Part shown: in pieces, positions 52,776 to 63,622 of the stretch | How positions within the stretch are numbered: the first letter of the stretch is position 1 | Layout: each line of letters starts with the position of its first letter | NCBI GenBank assembly: GCA_964017045.1 | Contig: OZ024794.1 | Coordinates: 48,427,013 to 48,491,012 of the forward strand | DNA from: Omphiscola glabra | Lineage: Eukaryota > Mollusca > Gastropoda > Lymnaeidae | DNA: 64,000 nt | Reading direction: 5' to 3' | Notes under the pieces: model-generated | The model's input: only the letters and a program-made list of their open reading frames with translations | Database searches by the model: none | What the model was told of the DNA's origin: nothing | Position numbers and translations under genes: made by a program

Positions 52776-53288
52776 CAGTCATCAATAGTATCATAGAGAG
52801 CTCAGTCATCAATAGTATCATACAGACCTCAGTCAACAATATTATCATACAGACCTCAGTCAACAATAGTATAATACAGACCTCAGTCAACAATAGTATC
52901 ATACAGACCTCAGTCAACAATAGTATCATACAGACCTCAGTCAACAATAGTATAATACAGACCTCAGTCAACAATAGTATCATACAGACCTCAGTCATCA
53001 ATAGTATAATACAGACCTCAGTCAACAATAGTATCATACAGACCTCAGTCATCAATAGTATAATACAGACCTCAGTCATCAATAGTATAATACAGACCTC
53101 AGTCATCAATAGTATAATACAGACCTCAGTCATCAATAGTATAATACAGACCTCAGTCAACAATAGTATCATACAGACCTCAGTCATCAATAGTATAATA
53201 CAGACCTCAGTCATCAATAGTATAATACAGACCTCAGTCATCAATAGTATAATACAGACCTCAGTCAACAATAGTATCATACAGTATC
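52776..53288. repeat. Minisatellite, 27-bp unit, about 19 copies
   Basis: The unit contains AATAGTATAATACAGACCTC. Two linked variants (GTCATC with TATAATAC, GTCAAC with TATCATAC) are interspersed. Confidence 0.96.
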
Positions 53289-53442
53289 AAGTCTCATTTT
53301 TTAATTTCAAGAGTTTTTGATTTATCGTAATTTTAAAATCTGTTTTAACAATTATACTTAGTACAACATTTCAACAAAAGAGTAATGCATTGTATAACAT
53401 ATACATTTCGTTTTTTGCCTTTGATTTTGTAGCTGTGACAAA

Positions 53443-53790
53443 CTGAAATGGGATAAACCCAAATGTAAAACCCAACTGTGTCAAATCTAAATGTGACAAA
53501 CCCAAATGTGATAAAGCCAAATGTGATAAAGCCAAATGTGACAAAGCCAGTGTGACAAAACCCAAATTTGACAAACCCAAAGGTGACAAAACCAAATGTG
53601 ACAAAGCCAATGTAACAAGACAAATGTGACAAAGCAAATGTGACAAAGCCAATGTGACAAACCCAAACGTGACAAAGTCAATGTAACAAACCAAATGTGA
53701 CCAACCCAAATGTGACAAGCCAATGTAACAAACCCAAATGTGACAAACCCAAATGTGACAAAGCCAATGTGACAAAATCAAAGGTGCCAA
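53443..53790. repeat. Degenerate minisatellite, 14-15 bp unit, about 24 copies
   Basis: The core is AATGTGACAAACCC / AATGTGACAAAGCC. Confidence 0.9.
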
Positions 53791-53904
53791 CCAAACTAAA
53801 AATACCGCCTAAATCTTGTATTTAAAGAAATTAGCTTACAACCTCTGGGACATCCCAACACCCTTTCCACCATTCCATTGGCTTATCCGGGCCCGCACAT
53901 GAAC

Positions 53905-55990
53905 CGAAAATTTAAACACACAACCCTTATAATTTAAACACAACCCTTATAATTTAAACACGCAACCTTATAATTTAAACACAACCCTTATAATTTAGAC
54001 ACACAATCCTTATAATTTAAACACAATCTTATAATTTAAACACACAACCCTTATAATTTAAACAAAACCCTTTAATTTAAACACACAACCCTTATAATTC
54101 AAACACACAATCATTATAATTTAAACACATAACCCTTATAATTCAAACACACAATCCTTATAATTTAAACACACAACCCTTATAATTCAAACACACAACC
54201 CTTATAATTTAGACACACAATCCTTATAATTTAAACACAACCTTATAATTCAAACACACAACCCTTATAATTCAAACACACAACCCTTATGATTTAAAGA
54301 CACAACCCTTATAATTTAGACACACAATCCTTATAATTCAAACGCACAGCCCTTATATTTCAAAATCACAATCCTTATAATTTAAACACAACCCTTCTAA
54401 TATAAACACACAACCCTTATAATTCAAACACACAACCCGTATGCTTCAATCACACAACCCTTATAATTCAAACACACAACCCTTATAATTCAAACACACA
54501 ACCCTCATCTTTAAACACACAACCCTTATAATTTAAACACAACCCTTATACTTCAAACACACAATCCTTATAATTCAAACACACAACACTTATCATTTAA
54601 ACACACAACCCTTATAATGTAAACACAACGCTTTTAATTCAAACACACAGCCCTTATAATTCAAACACACAACCCTTATCATTTAAACACACAACCCTTA
54701 TAATTTATACACACAATCCTTATAATTTAAACACACAACCCGTATGCTTCAAACACAACCCTTATAATTCAAACACACAACCCTCTTCTTTAAACACACA
54801 ACCCTTATAATTTAAACACAACCCTTATACTTCAAACACACAACCCATATAATTCAAACACACAACCCTTATCATTTAAACACACAACTCTTATAATTTA
54901 TACACACAATCCTTATAATTCAAACACACAACCCTTATCATTTAAACACACAACCCTTATAATTCAAACACACAACCCTCATCTTTAAACACACAACCCT
55001 TATAATTTAAACACAACCCTTATACTTCAAACACACAACCCATATAATTCAAACACACAACCCTTATCATTTAAACACACAACTCTTATAATTTATACAC
55101 ACAATCCTTATAATTCAAACACACAACCCTTATCATTTAAACACACAACCCTTATAATTCAAACACACAACCCTCATCTTTAAACACACAACCCATATAA
55201 TTCAAACACACAACCCTTATCATTTAAACACACAACCCTTATAATTTAAACACAGCCCTTATAATTCAAACACACAACCCTTATAATTCAAACACACAAT
55301 CCTTATAATTTAAACACACAACTCTTATAATTCAAACACACAATCCTTATAATTTAAACACACAACCCTTATAATTCAAACACACAACCCTTATAATTTA
55401 GACACAAAATCCTTATAATTTAAACACAACCTTATAATTCAAACACACAACCCTTATAATTCAAACACACAACCCTTATCATTTAAACACACAACCCTTA
55501 TTATTTAGACACACAATCCTTATAATTCAAACGCACAGCCCTTATAATTCAAAATCACAATCCTTATAATTTAAACACAACCCTTCTAATATAAACACAC
55601 AACCCTTATAATTTAAACACACAACCCTTATAATTCAAACACACAACCCTCATCTTTAAACACACAACCCTTATAATTTAAACACAACCCTTATACTTCA
55701 AACACACAACCCTTATAATTCAAACACACAACCCTTATCATTTAAACACACAACCCTTATAATTTAAACACAACCCTTATAATTCAAACACACAACCCTT
55801 ATAATTCAAACACACAACCCTTATAATTCAAACACACAACCCTTATAATTCAAACACACAACCGTATCATTTAAACACACAACCCTTATAATTTAAACAC
55901 AACCCTTATAATTCAAACACACAACCCTTATAATTTAAACACACAACCCTTATAATTTAAACACAACCCTTATAATTTAAACACACAAAG
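53905..55990. repeat. Largest array: 20-22 bp unit, about 100 copies, with higher-order repeats
   Basis: The unit is ACACACAACCCTTATAATTC plus AA. A long run of distinctive variants (CCCATATAATTC, CTTATCATTTAA, CTCATCTTTAA) near 54840-55015 is repeated almost exactly from about 55025. Larger segments have therefore been copied. Rich in A and T with a constant CCC. Confidence 0.97.
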
Positions 55991-56185
55991 CCCATATCTA
56001 ATAACGCGAAACCAATGTATAATAAATGCGCGAATCAAAATTATCAAAACATTTTTAAAAATGTAATCTCTCAACACCCCGTCCCTTTATTTCAAATAAT
56101 AATAATGAGAAATTAAAAACCCCAAATTCGAAATCAAACATTTTACACGAGCAAAAATGTAAAAACATGGACTGAACATCTAAGC

Positions 56186-56357
56186 CAGCGGTTCTCAACC
56201 TGAGGGTCGCGATCCCTTTGGGGGTCGAATGAACCTTTCCTAGGAGTCGCCTAAGACAGTTATGAAGTAGCAGCAATAATAATTTTGTGGCGGGGGTCGC
56301 CATAACATGAGGAACTGTATTAAAGGGTCGCGGCATTAGAAAGGTTGAGAACCACTG
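56186..56357. mobile_element. hAT MITE, SPIN-like, copy 4
   Basis: The ends CAGCGGTTCTCAACCTG and GGTTGAGAACCACTG are inverted repeats. The 8-bp duplication ATCTAAGC is exact (56178-56185, 56358-56365). Internal text parallels copy 1 (GGGTCGCGATCCC, GAACTGTATTAAAGGG). Confidence 0.88.
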
Positions 56358-56365
56358 ATCTAAGC

Positions 56366-57455
56366 CATCTAAGTCTTCTAAGTCATCTATGTCATCCAAG
56401 TCATCTAAATCTACGAAATTAGCTTTTTTAACACATGAACCTCACGTTTTAACATACTCTCTAGCCCAGCTTTCTCACTCGGTGTGTCGCGACACACTGA
56501 TTTTTTGCGAAAGACGTTCACGTGCGTCTCAATTACAGATACATGTATTACTATTTACGGGGGCTGCGGGCCATTTCAAAGAAGAAGGGAAAAAAATAGG
56601 ATGGGAACTAATATGTAATCGAACTAAACTTACATAACAATAACAATTTTCCTGTCCTTACAGGAACTGCCAATATTTTGTGTTTCGTCCCTAAGTTTGA
56701 GTGGTGTGTGGATGGAGGAACAAAAAGTAAATTTTTGAAATATCCCCGACTAGCCAGCGTTCAACGCTCAAATTTAATTTTCAAGACATCCAAAACTTCG
56801 AGAACGCTGTAAATATTGATTAATTCATTAATCACAATTTCGTTAGACGCTTAATATAATTGTTCGTACTCACATGTCAAGCACCGGATTAAATTGGACA
56901 TAATCCTATTTGTTGGAAACCTGGCTTCAACCAGTGGAAATGGAAGATAACGTGATTTTTTTTAAAAAACCGTTTATTGAATGTCTGTTGGATCAAAAAG
57001 CGTATACTACATCCGTTTTATTTTATTTTAATTTATTTTTCTTTTGCTGCAAAGTTTGTGCTATTACGCTATCCTGATTCTAAGACACCTTTGTTCCAAC
57101 GAAAAAAAAAGAAGCTATAGCCTACTATTCCTTAGCGCATTCAACAAATGAAAAATTTACGGTTCACCGGCCCTCGGCGGATGTGCCCTCCGCTGGCTTG
57201 GTGCTTGTGAACCAGCTTGGCGCGTATCAAATATGGGGTAACTTGATACTAGTCCGCCTTACAACTTGGCGCTTCTTAGATTCCCGCACCTCCCTCATTA
57301 TCAAATTCAGAATGACACGTTTCGTGGACATGAGTTACACTGCGTTATATAGTCAAAGCCGCATGTCATTAGACACATGTGGCTGGATAATTGGCATTTA
57401 TGTCATCAGACATCTGTGACTGGACACTTGGCATTTCTGGACTCAAGACACTGAC
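56366..57455. other. Spacer with short repeat and a possible hAT end
   Basis: A 12-bp AAGTCATCT-type repeat runs to about 56412. CAGCTTTCTCACTCGGTGTG at 56468 resembles a hAT left end with no partner found. No gene. Confidence 0.4.
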
Positions 57456-57812
57456 ACTTACAGTACGACACTTACAGTACCACACTTACAATGCGACACT
57501 TACAGTACGACACTTACAATACGACACTTACAGTACGACACTTACAGTACGACACTTACAATACGACACTTACAGTACGACACTTACGGTACGACACTTA
57601 CAGTACGACACTTACAGTACGACACTTACAATACGACACTTACCAACGACACTTACAGTACAACACTTAATACGACACTTACATTGCGACACTTACAATA
57701 CGACACTTACAGTACGACACTTACAGTACGACACTTACAGTACGACACTAACAATGCGACACTTACAGCACGACACTTACAATACGACACTTACAATACG
57801 TCCCTTACAACA
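57456..57812. repeat. Minisatellite, 14-bp unit, about 25 copies
   Basis: The unit is ACGACACTTACAGT with ACAAT variants. On the minus strand most copies read CTGTAAGTGTC, a donor-like word. Confidence 0.95.
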
Positions 57813-57939
57813 ATACGATTTGAACAGTATATTGTTATGTCAAGTGTAGCGATTTCTTTTCACCGCGTTGTCTCCAAAGTAAAGTGAAAAGTCTGCACAG
57901 CTAAATGGTTGCCCTAATTGTGGTTGAGGTGGGTGGGTG

Positions 57940-58165
57940 TGTTCTATAGAGCAAGAGTTGGTATTTAGGAGGGATGATTGGGTGGTCTGGAGAGCAAGCG
58001 TGGGTATAAGGTAGGGATTTAAGGGGGGGGGGGGGGGTCCTGGAGAGCAAGAGTTGGAATATAGATGTGGTTTTTTGGGGGGGCGGGGGGGGGGGTTTGG
58101 TTCTGGAGAACAAGGGTTGGAATATAGAAGGGATTGGGGGCGTATGGAGAACAAGAGTGGGTGTA
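57940..58165. repeat. G-rich minisatellite, about 55-62 bp unit, 4 copies
   Basis: GAGAGCAAGAGTTGGAATAT and variants recur, each followed by a poly-G run of variable length. Confidence 0.8.
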
Positions 58166-58229
58166 TAGGAAGAATAAGACTATCTGTAAAAGGTATTTCA
58201 AGATTTGATTTTTTTTTTTTTGAAAACAG

Positions 58230-58301
58230 CCCACTTTTGACTCAGCTGACTTTAAACCTCTGGTTTTACATGTTTACGGATAAGGGGACCACAATCCAGA
58301 C
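58230..58301 (+). other. Candidate 72-bp exon followed by duplicated splice donors
   Basis: A long T run and GAAAACAG form a plausible acceptor before 58230. AGAC/GTAAGTATA is a strong donor after 58301. One of three frames is open across it. The length is a multiple of three. No protein family is recognised, and no partner exons were found, so this may be chance. Confidence 0.2.
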
Positions 58302-58528
58302 GTAAGTATAACACCAGACGTAAGTATAACACCAGACGTAAGTATAACACCAGACGTAAGTATAACACCAGACTTAAGTATAACACCAGACGTAAGTATA
58401 ACACCAGACGTAAGTATAACACCAGACGTAAGTATAACACCATACGTAAGTGTAACATCATACGTAATTATAACACCAGACGTAAGTATAACACCAGACG
58501 TATGTATAACACCAGACGTACGTATGAC
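58297..58528. repeat. Minisatellite, 18-bp unit, about 13 copies, each with GTAAGTAT
   Basis: The unit is ACGTAAGTATAACACCAG. Each copy carries GTAAGTAT, an ideal match to U1 RNA, on the plus strand. Confidence 0.96.
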
Positions 58529-59499
58529 AGCAAACCTCTAGCCGACTATTTCGTGAGCGTTCGGGGGAGGGGAGGGGGTCAATTTTATAACGTTTACTTT
58601 GTAATCTAACATCGAAACTTTCTTCTGTGTTTATTGGTCCAATTCCTGACGGTTTGAAAATTGTAGTTGAATCAAAATATTGATCACATTTTTTTCGAAC
58701 GTCTTTATTTTGTTGTAACCTGAGGTGTTTCAGAGTTTCTTTTAGGCATCTCTCGGGAGCACTGACCCCGCCCCATGGAACAAGCCAAGTCCCCCCCCCT
58801 TTTTCCTGGAGAACAATGTGCAAAGTAAAACTAAAATATATTTTATCCTACAAAACGACTAAATTGTCATTTTAATGACATGATTAAAAATAATAGCAAC
58901 TGTTGCCATCAACTGATTACAATTATTTGAAACTTGTAAATTTCGCTGGAAACGATAAATTTGATGATTCGAATATTTGAGGCTGAGGGAGCGACCATTA
59001 ATTATGTTAACAAAATAGGGTGGGGGTGGAAATGTTTGAAAATTGTTGACAAGAGGAGGGTGGGGTAGATTAATTGACATCAACAATCATGTTTGCTCTA
59101 TTAAAATGTTATTCTTAAAAATTGACTGGTTATTACACTATTTTAAAAAGTTTAATGAGAGTAAATAGTCATATAATTTTAGGCTTTTAACAATATAAGA
59201 TTTATTTAATGTGTGTCTGTCTAAGCACTGCAGATGGCTGGTCAGAATGGTAGCAAACTTTGTTAGTGCAAGAGAAGTCAAAAGTTGGCGTCTCTTCGCC
59301 TGTAGATTCTGTTTGTCACGTACTTAAGCGGTATGTTTGCGATCGTGTTGCAGGTATGAAACAAGGACAAGGTTCAAATGTCATGTGCAGTAAATGATCT
59401 TGATAGAGTAGGAATACGATATTTTGAGAATTAGGGGAAATTAAAGTAAGTAACAATAATAATATCGCTGCTTGCACGGATTTGCAAAATTTGTAAAAT
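58529..59499. other. Spacer without recognised gene
   Basis: A 121-codon minus-strand frame (58458-58823) overlaps the 18-bp array and is not a recognised protein. TAATTATGTTAACA at 58999 and its near inverse TGTTGACATAATTA at 59945 may be ends of a decayed 1-kb DNA transposon. Confidence 0.35.
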
Positions 59500-59691
59500 C
59501 TATTTTGCATCACAAGTCATGTTGAAAAAGCATGTTCAATGCAAGCAACTGCCAGGAGACTGAGAGAGCTTATGGCAATTATTGCTTATACTGACAATGC
59601 TTCTATTTTAAGTGCTGAACGGTTAGATGATGATGATGTTGACTTGTTTGGTATATCAATTCCGCAAAATGAAAACTACTTCGTGGGATAG
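59500..59691 (+). CDS. Short unassigned coding-like fragment
   Basis: An open frame without clear start that ends at TAG (59689-59691). It reads HVEKACSMQATARRLRELMA, then IAYTDNASILSAERLDDDDV and DLFGISIPQNENYFVG. Codon use and an acidic cluster look protein-like, and it is not repetitive. It lies between possible inverted transposon ends (58999 and 59945), so it may be part of a mobile element. No family recognised. Confidence 0.25.
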   Translation, partial: LFCITSHVEKACSMQATARRLRELMAIIAYTDNASILSAERLDDDDVDLFGISIPQNENYFVG

Positions 59692-60422
59692 CAGCTAGAA
59701 ACTATACTACAATTGTCAGCAATACTTACAATAATCATATTTCACTTCCACAAACATTGATATTTAGTCTTGAACAACCCTTTAAGTGTAACAACTTTTT
59801 AATTTGTTGATTAACAAGCTAAAAACGTGTTTTTCATCAATTTTATGTGTCATTTATATAAATCAGTACAAAGTAAAGTGCATTTATATATTTAGTTTAG
59901 TTTATATTATAATTCTTTTTTTTTGGGGGGGTGGGTATATAAAATGTTGACATAATTACTTGGGGGTGGGGGGGTCATTGAAAGTTTGACAGATGTTGAC
60001 AAAAAAAGGGGGGGGGGCAAAATGTTCGATTATAAATATCGTACTGGTCCAAAATTGGCCGCTATTGATTGTAACCGGGGTCATACTTTCATCAGTCGCA
60101 TTTTTCGTCATTTTTATTTATTACTTTCTGCAACTTCAACAGTTTAAATATTTTAATAACACAGTATCCAACTACCTTACATCAATATAAAGGTATGTAA
60201 TTTTAATACAGTTCTCGCTAAGTATCAAACATATACAATCTGTTTTCTTATTATATTTCATCACAAAAGCATATCATTTACTGTAGGTATATGCATAAAT
60301 TAACAACTGATTGATGGTTTTTTTAAAACAAAATTTAAGAATTTAACGAGCGCATACATACAGTGCAAGTCTCATCAAATATAATTAAATCAAAAGCGTT
60401 CGTGTTTAATGGAGCTACTATA

Positions 60423-60454
<32 letters not shown>

Positions 60455-60836
60455 AAATTAAAGATTAGACTCCAGTAAAAAGAGAAGTAAAAATCTTATT
60501 TGAACCAGCTTTTCGATTACAATTTTTGGTACTTTCTTTTCCTAAATCGTTAATTTAAAAATAAATTTTGTGGATTTGGTTCAAAAAAATAAAATTAAAA
60601 TATACGCGTGAAGAAAGTTATCGTAGTTTGACATTCCAGATAACTATTTCAATCTACTGAATATTGGGAAATGGATGATTAATTATTTTTTTACGTATAA
60701 TGTCGTTTGCTAACATCTTCTTAACATAATTATGCCGTTCGTATACCATTTATAAAATTAATCAGTTTTCAAAACTCACCAAAATGTATAGAACTTGCTA
60801 CAAAACAGTTTTGGGATATATATATGAGATATATAT
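59692..60836. other. AT-rich spacer
   Basis: G-rich patches at 59930-60020 and a (TA)n(GT)n microsatellite at 60421-60455. No gene seen. Confidence 0.5.
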
Positions 60837-61027
60837 CAGAGGCATAGCTAAGGAGGCAGAGGGTGACAGATGTCCCTGGGCGCCAGACTAGTTAGGTGGG
60901 GCGCCAAAATGTGCTTTGATATCATTTTATTGATGAAAATATTGTGTTCGAGAGTTGAAAAAAAGAAAGGGAGGAGCTTGAAAATGAATCTTGTACCCGG
61001 GTGCCAAACACTCTAGCTACGCCTCTG
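60837..61027. mobile_element. hAT MITE, GGCGTAG family, copy 3
   Basis: The ends CAGAGGCATAGCT and AGCTACGCCTCTG are inverted repeats. ATATATAT flanks both sides, which fits an 8-bp duplication but is weak because the site is a TA run. The interior matches copy 2 at 30214. Confidence 0.72.
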
Positions 61028-61159
61028 ATATATATATATATATAATTTGAAATCTCGCTGTTATATATAATCAATCGCCATTTTATAAAATAATCTACAT
61101 TTGGATTTCAAATTTCAGTTGTTCTTTCCGCCTTATACGCTCACGAGTTTTCTTTAGTC

Positions 61160-61745
61160 TCAGTATGTATGTATGTATGGCATCTTTCCGTCTACGAGAG
61201 ACGATAGATTATCTTGTCTGGTTGCAGCTCTTCGTGTGGCTAATGAGACCGATCCTTGAATGGCAGTCTCTTGTGCATGTCCCGCACACGAATGCAGTGG
61301 AGTAGTGTTTTCTTGCCTTTCTCCGCGCTCTCTTCACAGCTGCTTCCGCCCTGTAGACCTCCTCGGCACGTAGTGATCCTTTCTTCACGATGCCCCGCCA
61401 TGTGGATCGATCCTCCGCCAAGCCCTCCCAATTTGAGATGTTGATGTTAGCCGCCTTCATATCTCTTTTGCAAATGTCTATGTATCTGAGACGAGGCCGT
61501 CCAACTGACCTTTTCCCTATCGCCAGCTCGCTGTACAGCACGTCCTTAGGTATGCGACCAGGTTGCATTCGCTTGACGTGCCCAAGCCAGCGGAGGCGTC
61601 TTTGGATTAAAATGGCTGGGACGCTGCACATATTTGTTTGAGACAGGACATCCGTGTTGGGGACTTTTTCCTGCCATTTGATGTCAGTAACTTTATCAGA
61701 TCTTGATTCAGAAAATTCCCCGGAAGTTGCGAAAGCATTCGAACT
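61160..61745 (-). pseudogene. LINE 3' end relic
   Basis: The minus strand encodes SDKVTDIKWQEKVPNTDVL and, continuing, RRLRWLGHVKRMQPGRIPKD, LAIGKRSVGRPRLRYIDICK, NWEGLAEDRSTWRGIVKKG and a Cys/His tail (CGTCTRDCHSRIGLISH). This is the C-terminal tail of a non-LTR retrotransposon polyprotein, with no stop over about 175 codons. A (CATA)n run follows. The 5' part is missing, as in usual 5'-truncated copies. Confidence 0.85.
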
Positions 61746-61884
61746 ATAGTCCCAGTGAATGTGGGGGGGGGGGGGGGGGGTGGAGAGACTAAAATCTCAG
61801 TGAAGGGGGGGTGGTGCGGGGTGTCGAAGCCACAAACGACAGAACAGTCCTCTTATAAACTGTAACCAGCGAGAAGAAAAGTGG
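61746..61884. other. Short spacer with poly-G
   Basis: Poly-G at 61763-61780. No feature otherwise. Confidence 0.5.
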
Positions 61885-62080
61885 GCTTCTTGTGGGCAAG
61901 GTTATAAAGTGGGCTTCTTGTGGGCAGGGGTAATAAAGTGGGCTTATTGTGGGCAGGGTATTAAAGTGGGATTCTTGTGGGCAGGGGTAATAAAGTGGGC
62001 TTCTTGTGGGCAGGGTAATAAAGTGGTCCTCTTGTGGGCAGGGTAATAAAGTGGGCTTCTTGTGGGCAGGGTAATCTATT
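61885..62080. repeat. Minisatellite, 28-bp unit, about 7 copies
   Basis: The unit contains GTGGGCTTCTTGTGGGCAGG and GTAATAAA. Confidence 0.95.
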
Positions 62081-62713
62081 TAACCAAAATGTGTCATATT
62101 CGACATAGCAGGCACCCAAACTACCGATCAATGATTCATTGACTGTCTTCAATCCGTTTTAACACGTGTCAAAGGTGAATCATTTGATACGCACTTATTT
62201 GACTTGTTGATTTTCAGGCCTAATTTTAATTTTTTTTTTCCCCTTTGATGGCATTGAAATCCACTCCATAGTCTCAGGGTAAACTCCATGGTCTGTGTGT
62301 ACACTACTTAATCCCTGTACACACAATGATTATGACAGTCCGTATTGTGTCAGGTGGGTGTCTCATGCCTCGATACACCAAGTTTTCCACACTTGCATGG
62401 AGGTACATTTTTTTAAAGATATGGTAATAAGTTTAAATAAGGGGAGAAACTGCAATCAGGTTAGCAAAAAAGCAAATGAGCAGAGCAAAGTATGGGGAGA
62501 CCTGAAAAAGAGGAACGCAACAAAAAAAAAAAAAAAAAAAAGAACGTTTCGGCAGGAAGCCTTCGTCAGATAACAAATTCTGATGCTGCCCTCTAGGATA
62601 CTACTTTTCAGCTTAGTGCTATTTTTTTAATGTAATTCTGTTTTTTCTTTTGTTTGTTACTCATTTCCTTTTTTTATAGACATAAGAGGAGTATCGAATT
62701 ATTTTTTTCTCTC
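62081..62713. other. Spacer without recognisable gene
   Basis: Poly-A at 62521-62541. No feature seen. Confidence 0.5.
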
Positions 62714-62942
62714 CTCACTGTCAAATAGCATTCTTATTTTCATTTCTGTCCAATGGCATTCTTATTTTTATTTCTGTCCAATGGCATTCTTATTTTCATT
62801 TCTGTCTAATAGCATTCTTATTTTCATTTCTGTCTAATAGCATTATTATTTTCATATCTGTCAAATAGCCTTCTTAATTTCATTTCTGTCAAATAGCATT
62901 CTTATTTGAATTTCTGTCAAATAGCATTCTTATTTTCATCTC
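62714..62942. repeat. Minisatellite, 28-bp unit, about 8 copies
   Basis: The unit contains ATTTCTGTCAAATAGCATTC and TTATTTTC. Confidence 0.93.
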
Positions 62943-63103
62943 TTTTGATTCACTATTACTATTAGCTCCGGTTGGTGATCCACGAGCCCCATAGAACGTA
63001 CTGAGCATTCCCTGAGTAATCCCATCAACTTTGATAACCACTGACTGTATTTAACCCTGCGTGCGTAAGTATGTGTATCCCCTCGTCACCAAAGTCAGAG
63101 CTT

Positions 63104-63622
63104 ACTGAAGGGAAGTCAGTAAGACCTGAAAGGAAGTCAGTAAGACCTGAAGGGAAGGCAGTAAGACCTGAAGGGCCTAGGCAGTAAGGCCTGAAGAGAA
63201 GTCAGTAAGGCCTGAAGGGAAGGCAGTAAGACCTGAAGGGAAGGCAGTAAGACCTGAAGGGAAGTTAGTAAGGCCTGAAGGGAAGGCAGTAAGACCTGAA
63301 AGGAAGGCAGTAAGACCTGAAGGAAGGCAGTGAGACCTGAAGGGAAGGCAGTAAGACCCGAAGGGCCTAGGCAGTAAGGCCTGAAGGGAAGTCAGTAAGA
63401 CCTGAAGGGAAGGCAGTAAGACCTGAAGGGAAGGCAGTAAGACCTGAAGGGAAGTCAGTAAGACCTGAAAGGAAGTCAGTAAGACCTGAAGGGAAGGCAG
63501 TAAGACCTGAAGGGAAGTCAGTAAGACCTGAAGGGAAGGCAGTAAGACCTGAAGGGAAGGCAGTAAGACCTCAAGGGAAGTCAGTAAGACCTGAAGGGAA
63601 GGCAGTAAGACCTGAAGGACCG
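63104..63622. repeat. Minisatellite, 21-bp unit, about 24 copies
   Basis: The unit is AGTAAGACCTGAAGGGAAGG plus C or T. Some copies carry a CCTAGG insertion. A larger block appears twice (around 63160 and 63345). Confidence 0.95.

Noticed and set aside
58458..58823. 121-codon minus-strand frame
   Set aside because: Its C-terminal part is the 18-bp array read backwards; the remainder has no recognisable motif.
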